Shown here: positions 13,775-25,758 of the stretch, piece by piece | Numbering within the stretch: position 1 is the stretch's first letter | Layout: each line of letters opens with the position of its first letter | DNA from: Beaufortia kweichowensis | Taxonomy: Eukaryota > Chordata > Actinopteri > Cypriniformes > Gastromyzontidae | DNA length: 64,000 nucleotides | Reading direction: 5' to 3' | Assembly (NCBI GenBank): GCA_019155185.1 | Contig: CM032815.1 | Coordinates: 3,977,001-4,041,000, forward strand | Translations under genes and position numbers: made by a program | Notes under the pieces: model-generated | What the model saw: only the letters and a program-made list of their open reading frames with translations | The model's database searches: none | Told to the model about the DNA's origin: nothing

Positions 13775-14101
13775 TTGCGACCTCCAAGGAGGCATTGCGG
13801 CTGACGGCCTCGCCCAAGTAATTTCTGGCAACGCACACGTACACCCCTTCGTCAGGCTTGCTGCGTCTCCCGTGAACGATTCGGAGGAAGAAGAGGGAGC
13901 CGCTGGGGAGGAGCATGCGGTGGGAGCGCGGATCCTCACGGTCCGTTTCAACGCGTTCTCCGTCTTTATACCACTCCACCATGGGGGTCGGCCGTCCTTC
14001 GGCCTTACAGTTCAAAGTGGCGGGTTCACCTTTGGATACGATCAGGTCTGAGGGGTGTTCGACGATTCGTGGGGCGGCATCTTCTAATCTGGGCCGAGAA
14101 C
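13775..14101 (-). CDS. robo3: Robo receptor, coding exon 2 (Ig1, Slit-binding domain)
   Basis: This exon encodes residues 22-130 of the receptor, the first immunoglobulin domain. In the Robo family this domain sits outside the cell and contacts the second leucine-rich domain of Slit. Visible landmarks are PRIVEHPSDLIVSKGEP (32-48), the disulfide pair Cys53 and Cys111 (in NCKAEG and YVCVARN), core Trp65 in EWYKDGE, the SHRMLLPSGSLFFLRIVHGR block (81-100), DEGVYVC, and an N-glycosylation site at Asn124 (NAS). The acceptor is a pyrimidine tract ending TTTCAG just above 14101. The donor is GCAA followed by GTAAGT. Both borders are phase 1, as usual for Ig exons. The split codon starting with A suits an Ile in the next exon (the family's ILRDDF). 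EDAAPRIVE and the REDPR stretch are closer, from memory, to mammalian ROBO3 (EDAMPRIVE, REDPR) than to ROBO1 or ROBO2 (EDFPPRIVE, KDDPR). Robo family is certain; the paralogue is about 60:40 for robo3 over robo1. Long ORFs on the opposite strand here are shadows. Confidence 0.95.
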
Positions 14102-17100
14102 CTGAAAGAGAGAATTAGCGTCACAATCAGCATTACAAAAAAAAAATCACATTTAGTTACAGTAGCAGTGTCTTAACCAGGTGTGAATAGTTCAAGCAAT
14201 AAACAGCCACACATCTGGTGAGTGACAGGGTAGTGAAATAAGCCCCGCCCACAGTGAATTTTCACATTGTCTTTGTTAGTGCAATTTTCAACAAATTGGT
14301 TATAACACACTGTAAAAACCTGCATGAACAAATGTAGCAATTAGAAGATTATTTTTGCAAAAAGCATCAATTTAGTTCTAGCAAAGAGCACAAATTTTCA
14401 CTTTCACACAAAAAACAGCTTTTAATCCAGTTGGAGTGAGTCAACATTTTCAACATCAGCATGAGCTGAGTTTTCACGCTGCTGTTGACATGAATGAAAA
14501 AGTACAGCCTTGGCTGGACAAAATTATGGTATTATACATCTGCACTGCTATTTCATTTCAATTTGCAGTATGAAAATCACACGCTCTAAATTCAGCAGCT
14601 ATCAAATAAAACAGAAAAGCATTTCATTACAGCTATAGGTGGAAAGCTGGAACATGTTTATATAATTTGTCTTCTGTTTTAAAGCGCATGTGAATTCCTG
14701 CTGACTGCTATAGGTTTTCGTTTTGCACAGATGTTGGGGGAGGTGAATGTGGTATGGTAATTCAGGTAGGCTTTCAAGGAGCTTTGAAATTGCTTTTCTC
14801 TCTTCCAATTTGAATGACAGTGTGGTGGTGTGACAATTACAGATGAATAACAACAACACACATACTGATTCTCAACAGGACCGGGGAACTTTCGCTATCG
14901 GGAGACGGAAGAAAAGTGAGTCATTGTGCATGGTGATGCTGAAAATAATTACCCATCCCGATGGCATCAATTACGCAGGGTGTAAAAATTGCTTTGCAAC
15001 GTGACAGTACAACGACTGTTGTTTCTGGGGGTTAATGAGAAGAAAGGAGAGAAATCCTCCACTTGTAGAGCTATGATAGTTTTCCAATAGCTGTAACAAA
15101 GACCTTGATATGAGAGACTAGGAAAATAATCTGAAATAATGAAAAATAATGCATTTTAGCAAAGCGAGTAGATAAACTCTAACTGCAAAGTCATACCAGT
15201 AAAACTAGTGCTTTTAAGGATCCTTCAGTGCCGTTTTTATTTCTTCATATTCAGTCAAGTGGATAAACACCCATGGGCCAAAAACTAATGCAACTTAAGA
15301 CAAACCTATTTTCACTTCACCCCAGCCATGAATAACATGACACAATGAACTTACAGTGGTAGTACATTGGACACTGCCCACAGGAGACGGCAAAGGCCAA
15401 ACCGCAAGAGCAGCGTTCACCTCTGAATCCCCACGACTGCTGCCCTTCCACTCTCCGAAAACAAAAAGCCCCAGGGCCCTGCTGGGTTGAGGGAGCGGAG
15501 GCCGACAGGGTTTGGCTAATAGCTTTTAGCGGACACTTATGGACTACTGAACAGACTGCGGTTAGCAGGGGGCGGAGGAGAAACGCAGTGGGGTAAAAAT
15601 TCAAGAACAAGCTTATAAATAAAACAGGCCGAACACTCCAAACTGCCACTGAGGAGATGTAAGGCAGGGCATGCAAATTGAAGAGTGAGCTAATCTAACC
15701 AACAGCCTCACCTGACCATAACCTCAAAAAGACCGTGGGGAGGCTAACAAAGTGCTGGTGTGGTGGACCAAACGTGCATCTGGAAAAACTGACCAATCTC
15801 TCACCCTCTTTCTCACCACAACAGCTTTCTAAACCTTCCAGACACCACATGATTGACAGGGAGTTAGTCATCCTTTATGAGGTGTTAAAACTTCTAACCA
15901 CCACATTGAGAAAACAATAGATGTTTGGAGAATTTTGACAACCCTTAAGAAGTCAGAAACTCTCTGGTCTCACACCTTGTCAGAAGAATCAGCCCTTGGG
16001 GCCTTTTAGAGGTCATCTCAGCTAGTTGACACAAGTTTATATAACAGCACTAAAATATCTTTCTCCCTGACAAAGTGTTAGACCTAAAAGGAAACACACA
16101 TACTGAATAAGGATGAGCAAAGGTGATTTAATTTTAATGACCTAGTCACAAATGCTATCGGCTGCTCTGTGAATTGTGGGAACTGTATAAACAATATTCT
16201 CCTCATTAATTATTAGTGGTGCTCACTAACATAAACATCATCATTATTGCATACTTTCTGTTCTAGTTCAAGTTTAATATATAGAAAAAAGGCACTAGAT
16301 CTCCTAACCTGCTGCTAAGGATTACAGCCAGTAAATTAAAGCGTGTCCCTATTAGACACAGATCATACAACACTAGCTCCTTTGGTAATAATGCTGCATG
16401 ATTCCCATTCGTGAGACCCAATCTGACGGTGTGAAATGGTTCAAACGATAAGATTGATTCAGACATAAAGTAAGGTGCACCTACAACTCATCTGCTCTTG
16501 TGGATATTGAATCCCACACTGTAATAGGGGTTTGACCTTGTTCTGTGAAGGAGGAGGGATGAGCCGGCTCTAGAAGAAAATGCATGCATCTGGCAATCCT
16601 TCTGATCAATCCCTGGGGGCTTTTAGATAAATTTAGAAAATTTATCTTCACTGTTGGGGGAGGAAATAAGATGGCCCAGACAAACAAAGACGGCTGATGA
16701 TGCAAGACACACATGCTTTGGGAAATTTTTAAACGCTTGCAAGTGTGGTAACATATGCAAATATTCCGAGTCCTCCAGGAAAAGGTGTCAATGGCAAAGG
16801 ATCTCCATGACAACAATACATGGAAAGGTCAGATGTCAATCTAATAATTGTCTCCTTCTCTTGAAGTATGTGAGAAAACCTGGAGGTCACAAAAAGAACG
16901 CTGAATTACTAAGCTAAGAAGTAGCAGTGAGTATTAAAATACAAGGTATTTAAAAAAATTATACTCTAAGTGGTGGATAAAACACAGTGTGAAATTCTGA
17001 ACAAAAGTGTTTCATTTTCCTCCTCAGATGCAGAACTCTGACACCCAAAACAATTTTGTAACTAGTCAAAACAGTGACCCTGTAGAAAAGCTGGCACTTT

Positions 17101-18044
17101 AATATTTAATCCAGTGACAGGAGAAAAACACTGTTTGGTGTTTCTTTGGTAAATGTGGCAAATTTTAGCAGTGTTGCTTTACAAAGAGCTCCAACAGGAA
17201 AAAGTGACAAAAATGACCAACTTTTTACTCTCATCTGCAATTCTTTTGAGTGCCTACCCGCCTCCTTAAATAGCTGATTATTTTACAACCCTACCCCTCC
17301 TCTTTTTCCACTAGAATCTGGGAATTGATTTGCAAATGTGCATTCATTACCCCAAAGTTAAATTAAGAAGTGGGCGGGCTCTTTGTCACCAATCTTTTTA
17401 GTTGTTTTGCATTTACGAACAACAAAGGGACCCTTGAAACCCTGGGTCATAAAGCTTGGCTCTTTATTCTTGTGCCTTCTGACAGCGATAGGACAAAACA
17501 AGCCGGTCACATGCGAAAAGGAAATTACACAGGAGGGCTTCTGTTTTCCTCGGGGACGAGAGCTCTTCTGCCTGAATCAATCCTGCGAGGTGGGGACCGG
17601 ACTGGATTAAATGAAGTGGCAAGCACAAAAATTCCATGACAGCTTCAACGGAGAAACCTGACACCTTAGGGTTTGTGGCAAGAGCTGCTTATGTGTTTCC
17701 TGCTTAAGAAACAGAGAAAGATGGTGTTTACTGTAGGGGATGAGGAGGATTTCTCACTCCAACAGGGAGAGACAGCACAGAGTCAGGGAGCCTTTTTAAA
17801 ATAAAGTCAATGTGTCATTGTGCGTTCAGAGGCTGTGTGTCCATTAGATGAGCTTTGATGTTGTTCAAAGAGAAATAAATGCCCTTATGTGTCTCCTGGA
17901 TACCTGTATACAGATGTACCATGACTTTTTACCTAAAGATATTTGTGCAGAACAAGCAAATATAAGTGTTTGAAATAAATTAAAAAAGGCCTGTAACTAT
18001 AACAAAACATTAAAATATTGGAAAACATACACACACTAAAACTA

Positions 18045-18310
18045 AACCACTATATACAGTCCTGTTCAAATGCATTTGGCACATTAAATGCTTCACTAAA
18101 AAAAATATTTACATCTTTTGCTTTAGTCTGTCAGTAGGAAATATCAACATAGACTTCCAAAAAAATCATCAACTGTAACAATTAAATAAGACACATCAAG
18201 CATCTTGGACATGTTGCCACAATTCTTATAGATTTAGACTGTCTTTGTTTTTTCTGCCTTTTAATGTAATCCTTGACTGACTTAATGATTTAAAAGGCAG
18301 TGGCCATAGC
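18045..18310. mobile_element. Possible Tc1/mariner-type terminal fragment
   Basis: TATACAGTCCTGTTCAAATG resembles the outer end of teleost Tc1-like transposons. It is followed by text that reads like a non-coding flank seen in such repeats (TGTCAGTAGGAAATATCAAC, TTTTCTGCCTTTTAATGTAA). The other inverted repeat was not found and no transposase remnant is visible. Confidence 0.25.
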
Positions 18311-21300
18311 ATCTGTTGTTAACACACTAAAGCAAAATGTATAAATGAACCTTAATCTTAACTTATAGCATAGTGCTTTATTTAATATGGAAAGTGTGCA
18401 TTTTAGGGTTCATACATAAAGACTATAGACTTTCACACAGATCAGATCTCCCTCCCCAAGACCATCTGGCTACTCAATTTCTTTGAAAACCTTCTCACTT
18501 CACAAAATAAACAGTACTTCAAATGAACCTTCCTCTGGTCAGCGGCAGAGTCCACTGAAGGTATTGATCCATCTTTCCCTTGAGAGACTTGCAGGAAAAG
18601 AGAAGAGGAATAAATAAGTTTCTTTCAGCACTTCGACCTGTTAGTGAGAATCTCTTTAAGTGCTGACCCTAAACCCTACAATCTCAAACAACACCACGCT
18701 CAGACTTTTCTCAGGAGATCAAGCCGAGAAGCGTAAACAACCTCTCGGTCACCCTAGCCTTGTCGAAGCAGCTCATTTCTCTAGCGCAACCGGACCTGAG
18801 AAGATTGGTGCATTAAAGTGCCCTTTGCTTTCTTTAGAAATAGTTTACTTTTTGTGTAGCCGGATACACAGTTACGTACCAGTAGTCTGAATTTACTGGC
18901 TTCATTAAGATTCTGCGAACTAAGCCTCCTTAAAGGCAGTACAATAACACCACAGTCTGTTCTCCCTGACCTCCTGTAATTCAAACTCTCAGCCCCAAAG
19001 AAAAACACATCTGGAATACATGTCAATGCATATCACATATCTCAAGGGGGCGTCAACTTCTCCTATGAAGGAAAAAGTGGGGAATAAATGATAAATTGTG
19101 CGTGGTGGCGACAGCGGAGCCCCGGCCCAGCTGCTCTGTGTTGTCTGGACCTCTTCAGTGCCCCGTTAATAAAAGCGGCCCGATGGGGAGACCGGCTTAC
19201 CCCAATGAGCCGAGATAGCATCAGTTTCCTGGTTCTCCTGTAGTGGAGCACCAGAAACCTCCACGTTCCCCCATGCGCTTTCCGCTTGACCCTAACACCC
19301 GACCCTAGGACAGGCCCACACAGAACCACAAAGTTAGCAGGAAGTGAAGTTTCTTGCTGTGAAGCAGATCTAGATTTATTTCCACCCAACTGATCCCTCA
19401 AGACAGACATTTTTTAGCCTTAGGTCAAATACCAATGAAAAGGTAAAACAAAGCGGATTTAGGCTTTGAAGTCACAATCTTCTTATCAAAAATTATACAG
19501 CCGCTTTAAAATTCTTTCAATCTTCAATGGTCGGGGCCTTCAATGGAGGGTCGACCTGACTATTCATGAACCGAAACTTTGAAAGTCAAACACAGAAGAT
19601 GAAACAGAATAGGGCATAGTCAGCACTGCATCATGGACGGACTTCATGTTAAATGCATGCTTAGGGTAGGCATGCTTCGAATACGCTGCCAATGATTAGC
19701 CCTACGTTCAACATTTGTCTTCTCCCTGCACAGCAGGAACTCAGCGTATCTCCCTGAGGTCCAGGAGATAACATATCACATTCAGGATGTGTTCTTGTTG
19801 CTCTGATGGCTCGAGATTGCAACAGGAAATGAGGGGTTGGAAAACCCCTAGGCTTCCTTTGGTACTAGACCTAACCTGTGTATGTTTCCAAGAGATCTGC
19901 GTCGAGTTTAAACATATGGCATTTAGGTGGTGGAAAACAGATGAATCACTTTACATTAGTGATTCACACATTTAACAGGTTTAACATTTAAGTCAAGTGG
20001 TGCTTACAGTGATTGTGGGTGTTTTGCATAAGAACGACTCGCAGGGAAGACTGACACAAACAATGAAAAATTTTAAGAATGCAATGTGAGATTATTTAAT
20101 ATACTGCATATTAATGTTTTTAAAAACTACTATTCGTAAATGTCATTTTATGTAAATAATATTTGAGTGCAAAACAAGACTCAAAACATGAAGTAACTAA
20201 ATTCAAATAAGCAACATTTGAGACCATTTGATTTAAAATAAATACTCGCTTTTAAGTTCCATCAAGGAAGACTGGCTGGTAAACAGCATGACTACACTTG
20301 GTTACCAGCATAAATGTTCTTGTTGTAGTGAATAAAAACAATCGGATAATACTGAAGTCCTGCCGTGCGTCCACTAATACAGTATAAACAAGTGCTTGTT
20401 AGCTATTTCAAACATTTTGACAAAGACAAAGAACACTGACACCGCAGAAAAACATTCACAACATTCTTTGAATTGCACTCAAGCACCAATTGCATCCCAG
20501 CCAAGCTGTGATCTTGATCTACGCTGCCATTAAACGACAACCGTGCAAGTAATATCCATGCCTAAGAGCCTTCTGAACTCGGCAAACAAACAACAAACTG
20601 TTATTTACTGAGACAACACACAGATCACGGCTGATGAGGATCTCGGGGAGACAAAGCCGAATAAGAGCACAGGAACAAGTCTATAAGCATGAAAAGTGTG
20701 TAAACAGAGATGCCAGGAAAAGAACGAGTGTGTGTGTGTGTTAATGAAGGTAATCTAACAGCAGTGCCCGTGCAGACAGAGGCTGAGTCATTAAACTGGA
20801 GCTCCTGATGAGCGAGCACACATGGCCCCGGGCCCTTATTTACAGTGTGCCCGACGAGCACACACAGACACACGCCGGGTCTGTTCGCCTCAACTAGCAA
20901 ACATCACAAATAAAACCAAGACATGCAAACACTTGAAGCACAAACCGGCTGTTAAAGAATTTGATAGAGTTGTTTGTCAGTGTGATAATCTGAGCTCAGC
21001 GGGCATTGATAATGAGCCGTCATACTGAGATGTTTGTCTAAGTAAACCGAACAGAGGCATCAAGAAGACTTTTATAATTCTTTGTGCGCAAGTGATTTTT
21101 GAAACATCTGATCTGAACATGTGGCTGAGAGTTGCAGGGAATGCAGGGACGTCAGGGAATGCTACTGTACCAGACGTGTAGATAGCAGGATTGTTTCGTC
21201 TGGATCATCCCCGCAGCTTCTTTCCACCAAGGGCATTCTTGCAGCTCTCAGGCACACAGATAAACCACAGACCCCACTTAAAACTATCCGAAGTCCTTAA

Positions 21301-24072
21301 CAAGCTTATCCTAATAGGCGTAACTGTGTGCAGAGAGTTGTGGGTGTACACGAATGTGGGTGTGTTTTAATGCAATGCCTTAAACCTTTTCCTAACCAAC
21401 AGGGAGTATTACTGCGAATCGAAATGTTGTGAAAAATGAGCTGCAATATAGTCTACTCTCCAGGGGCTGAATAAGCTAAAACTTGGGATAAGCAGTAAGT
21501 CTTCACTTACACAAAAAAGGATTACTGCGTGATACCGTGCTGTTGGATAACAAAGGGAAAAAAACAAATGCAGCTTAATATATGCATGTTTTAAAAGCTT
21601 AGCCCAACTACACAAATACTTACAAATCATGTAGAAAACATTAGTTGCTGCATGGGAAATAAACCTACTAACACTGATATCACCAAAAGATACAGCCAGA
21701 TCAGTGACAATCCACCAGAAGATATTTAACACCAACAATTTTTCAATTCAAAAAAGGAAAACTTTATTTTTTGACAGAAAAGCTAAATATCAAAGAGTCA
21801 TTTATTAAAAATACAATATGGTCATTTTAAGAATGATCAGATACTGTTAAGAATCAGTCACGTACATTTTCCAGCAACAATAAATAAAAAAACTGTTACT
21901 GTACCTACGTGCCCACCAATACTGTACAAAAAACTTTACCTTGTTAATGCTTCACAATACAAGCTAAGCAAAAACATTATATTTTACTAAACTTTGAGAT
22001 TTAGACGTATGAAAAATCGATAAGCTACTACTAAAAACAAGTAAAAGATAAAAATGTATAAATTCAAAACTCTCAAAAGAGCCCTGCTATGATTACTAGT
22101 CATATCAACAGAGTCGGCAAGTTAAGTCTGATCCCTCCAAACTCTTTCTTTGTTTGGTGTTGTTTACAATTTTAAACACGGCATTGAGGGTCATTCCAGC
22201 CACTGGAACTAATGTGTAAGGCTATTAAACTGTCTTCGTCTCTGGACAGAGACACAGGGTTCGACAGATTGATGCCAATGTATTGTGTTGCGTCCCTTTT
22301 CACCCCCACACAGCCACGCCAGCCTGAGCCGACGTCTGTAGGGTTCAATTCAAACTTCCTGTCAGCCCTAGACTCGTAAACCAGAACCTTATGTGCTTGT
22401 CTTCCTTACGTGACCAATTAAAAGCCAGCCGTTCTATCCACAAGAGGAGATGATGTAATACTGCTATTTTAGGACACCAGTTAAGCTCTTGCATTGTAAA
22501 ATATGGAAACAGCCTTGGTTTCAGTGCATCTAATCAAAGGTGTAATTTTGTTTAAAAGCTTTAATAGAGATTTTCGAACATTTGCAGTGGAGCTGATATG
22601 AGTACTTTGACAAGATATAGAGAAAGAGAGAGAGAAAAAGATCCTGCCAAGCTGTTTTGTCTCCCGGCAGGCATGGATCCAGTAAAGAACGTGAATGCGC
22701 TGGGACAGAAATCAGACTGAGACATCAGACATGCTCAGTAGGAGATGCGCTGTTTATCTCTCCCCTTATTGACAGCCCCTCGACAGCACAATGTTTACAC
22801 AGAAGAGACAGAGAGTTTGTGCGGATGCGTGTAAGGGAAAGACAGGCTTCGCTGTGTCACACCTTTCACATAAACGCATGCAAACATTCATAGCTTCTGA
22901 TCTGAAGAGCAACGACAGCCTCGGAGACGCAAGACATCAAAATAAGCTGTCGTGCAAGGAGGAAAACCCTAAATGACACGCTTTACGCCAAAAGTCACAG
23001 AGCTTTCGAAACACTGCCAATCAAAGACAAATACGGTTTGGGCTTTACAACGGCTACTGTGGAACTGTGATACACCAATTAAAAATACAAGAGAAGTTTG
23101 CGGTGTCTATATTGGATGGAGTCATTCCTGTATTTTCCACTGTGGTTTGTTTGGCTTAAAGGGTGTCATTACTGAGTCAAAGACATGATCTAAGGCCTGC
23201 TGTCGTTAAATGCGGGACAATCCGAGAAAAAACCAACAGCTGTTTGTGGCTGACTTTAAAAGGAAGTAAACACGTGTCCTCCTCAAGCTACACATACACA
23301 AATGCAACACAGATAAACAACAAAAAACACAACACTCCCATACAAACTAAATCCCGAACGAGATCAGATATCTTAAAATGACAAAGTTAAAGGCTTGGGA
23401 TGCAATACAATGCCTATTCTTTCAAATCCCTTATCAGGTGTGAGAAGGTAAGAGAAGATTGCCAGCAGGCCGTGAGCACATACCTGCGCTAGATTAACTC
23501 TACTCGAGAAGGGGTGCAGGAAAATAATTGAAAAATTCTGACCTCTGATCGGATCACATTCTCAAGTCTTAGTTTAACCATGAAACGAAAGCGGATACAG
23601 TATTGACAATACAAATGAGACTGGTGGCAACTATAGATCTGGTCAAATAAAAGCCTGGCGTGTCATTTTATTCCTCGTCTGGGACTGCGCTGCCCTTGAT
23701 TCAGTGGCCGATTTTGTCGCCTGTTATATTGGGGAACAGATCTCTGAGGCAATGTTTATTACCCCATAAAAATGAACTTCTGCTGGGCAGCACAGCCAGC
23801 ACTGATCTAAGCATGATAAAACCCAAGCTTTACTGGTTTGAAACACAGTACGAGTATTGTGGAAGTTAGAAAAGTATCACTAATCAATTTTAAGAAGAAC
23901 TGTCTTCAAAAGTATGTATTAGATTTCATGGGCTGAAATGTACAGTAAGTACATTTACTGTCAACTGCTCCGTTTCATCAAAATGTTTACATATAATCAG
24001 GATAGGGATAAATAAATAAATCAGTCAAGTATTTAAGGTACGCAACATAAAAACAAATGAAAGCATATTAAC

Positions 24073-24250
24073 CATGTATAGTATAGTACTATACTATATA
24101 TAGTATGGTAACTATAGTAACTAAAGCTTTATTGGTAGCTAAACCATAGTAACCACAAATATACATTCTCACTACTATAGTAATCATAGTTAAACGATGG
24201 TATTCGTAGTAAAACTATGGTAATACAAATGATAATCAATCTGCCAAAAT
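24073..24250. repeat. Degenerate ACTATGGTAACTATAG repeat
   Basis: Imperfect direct and inverted copies of TATGGTAACTATAGTAAC and its complement (ACCATAGTAACC, AAACTATGGTAATAC) recur across this stretch. A tight palindrome, AGTATAGTACTATACT, occurs at the left. It resembles a common AT-rich cyprinid repeat. It lies about 340 bases inside the robo intron next to exon 1. Confidence 0.5.
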
Positions 24251-24585
24251 CATTATTTTCCTATATTAAAACCATGGTTAATATATTAAAAAGGTAATTC
24301 ATTCAAAGCTGAAGGGGTCTGACTTTCTCTTTAGCTCCATGAATATCACTTAAGCCAATGAATATGAGTTGAATGCTTAAAAAACACAATTCAAATGCAA
24401 ATGCCCGATTAACAACTCTGTTCATCCTATTGTACAAGTGTGTCATCTTACAGGATGAGCGCAATAACAATAACCCCCTAACGAGACGATTAAGAGACAG
24501 TATTTAAGTTAAGAAACAACAAAACATTTCTACAACTATTTCAGAAATAGTGTAATCATCTATATCGTACTGTCATTCATCTTAC

Positions 24586-24649
24586 CTTGAGATAAACAAA
24601 TGAGCGTGAACGCGAAGAAGAGAGCATCCAAAGTCCTGCGAAACTCCAT
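24586..24649 (-). CDS. robo3: Robo receptor, coding exon 1 (signal peptide)
   Basis: This is the first coding exon of a Roundabout axon-guidance receptor. Read on the minus strand it gives ATG at 24649-24647 and the 21 residues MEFRRTLDALFFAFTLICLS plus Q, then the first base of a split glycine codon. Residues 1-6 are the polar or basic n-region and about 9-20 form a hydrophobic core, as expected of a signal peptide for a type I membrane receptor. The exon ends CAAG followed by GTAAG, a strong donor, and leaves phase 1. Exon 2 starts with GT, which completes the Gly of a GSR motif typical of the start of mature Robo proteins. The short leader ending LICLSQ-GSR resembles, from memory, the short (DUTT1-like) form of vertebrate Robo1 rather than the long Robo1 leader. 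No other in-frame ATG was needed. The family assignment rests on the join to exon 2. The robo3 symbol is a best guess, with robo1 the alternative. Confidence 0.85.
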
Positions 24650-25250
24650 CACCCTTTGAAATAAAGTCCCGTAACACTTTATTCGCCTGTATCCGGACAA
24701 CCTGCTGTCCCAAAATCACCCAAAAAGCGCTACAATCCGGAACAGACAGTCATATTTAATAACTTTAAAAAATTAAACACAAAAGCACACAAAAACGGTT
24801 TCCTCACAGGGTAAATAAACGTGAGCATCAGTAATATTCCATATTCTCGTGCACGCGCTGCGTGTTGCGCTCGAGCTCCGATCGTATCGATAAAGAGTCA
24901 ATGTAACAAACGCTCACAGTCCGTCCCTGACGCTTTTACATCTTCCTAAATTCATTTCACAGGGAGAAAGTCATGTCGTTTCTCTTTTCTCCTCAGCATG
25001 GAAGAATATCCGCGGTTTAGTGGAAGATTCAGTTTTCGCGGATGATTTCCATCTCTCCCGTTGCCTCGCGCTCCTCACTACACTGTGAATGAACAGATTT
25101 ACTACTGGCGTCCACGGGCGGCTGTCTCGTGGCTCTGGCCCACCCCCTACCCCTGACCACCTTCGGCAGTTACCCACACTGGGGTAAATGCACTCTTAAA
25201 GGGCCAGTCGCTTAATTTCCTGCACGCATCTCTGTTGTTTATAGAGAGTT
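24650..25250 (-). promoter_or_regulatory. Probable 5'UTR and promoter region of the robo gene
   Basis: The sequence just upstream of the minus-strand ATG changes character. From about 24835 to 25160 it is much richer in CpG than its surroundings (for example the CGCGCTGCG and CTCGAGCTCCGATCG segments), which fits a CpG-island vertebrate promoter. A TATA-like CTATAAAC lies on the minus strand near 25235-25245, but a CpG-island gene need not use it. A 68-codon ORF (25177-24971, minus) would be an upstream ORF if transcription starts above it; I recognise no protein in it. The transcription start cannot be fixed from sequence, and an additional untranslated exon farther upstream is possible. Confidence 0.5.
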
Positions 25251-25477
25251 TAATAGATTTTGAAGCGGATGCATGTGACTAAGGTCTTTGAAACCTACTG
25301 TTTGGACCATTTTATGTGACATGGCCAACAACTGCATGTTAATTAAATATTGTTCAAATTTATTCCGTTTGTGTGGGGTCTGCCATGGTTTACAACAGAT
25401 AAAATTACTACAAAAATAAATCGTAAAAATTATTACAAAAGTCATCAATACAACTCTGTAATTATTCACACACATGT

Positions 25478-25665
25478 TGGGTCTCCCTGTTTTATGGGGA
25501 CTTACCATAATGACTTTTATACTGTATATTGTATTCTGTAACCTCAACCTAACCCTCACACAAACCTTTCTGCATTTTTACATTTTCAAATAAATATCAT
25601 TTAGTATGATTAATAAGCTGGTGTCCTCATAAGGACCTAAAATGTCCCCACAAGATAAAAATGAC
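25478..25665. repeat. Interspersed repeat (TAATGACTTTTATACTGTAT type), copy 1
   Basis: The run TTTTATGGGGACTTACCATA, TAATGACTTTTATACTGTAT, ACCCTCACACAAACC, TTTTCAAATAAATATC, then GTCCTCATAAGGACC and TGTCCCCACAAGA matches 52668-52850 block by block in the same orientation. It is a dispersed repeat located just upstream of the robo promoter region. Confidence 0.6.
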
Positions 25666-25731
25666 TGATATTACTATATTTGTGAGGAAATTTAGTTGCC
25701 ACACTGTAGTGTTTACCAGAAACAGACGGAC

Positions 25732-25758
25732 GGATGGATGGATGGATAGAGAGATGAA
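25732..25758. repeat. Short (GGAT)n tract
   Basis: GACGGACGGATGGATGGATG-type tetramer run, about six units. Confidence 0.75.

Larger units (their letters stand above)
14102..24585 (-). other. Robo intron between coding exons 1 and 2
   Basis: This 10,484-base intron runs from the GTAAG donor at 24585 to the TTTCAG acceptor at 14102, read on the minus strand, with candidate branch-point sequence CTAAT about 20 bases before the AG. No further exon was recognised inside it. Small ORFs on both strands show no domain, splice signals or codon pattern that I recognise. It contains a possible Tc1-like fragment near 18.05-18.3 kb and a degenerate AT-rich repeat near 24.07-24.25 kb. It is otherwise mostly single-copy looking A+T-rich DNA. 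First introns of axon-guidance genes often hold enhancers, but nothing here can be assigned without cross-species alignment. Confidence 0.85.

Noticed and set aside
13731..14051. 106-codon plus-strand ORF and other plus-strand ORFs opposite robo exon 2
   Set aside because: They are antisense shadows of the Ig1 exon. The minus strand has the conserved protein, the splice sites and the correct phase.
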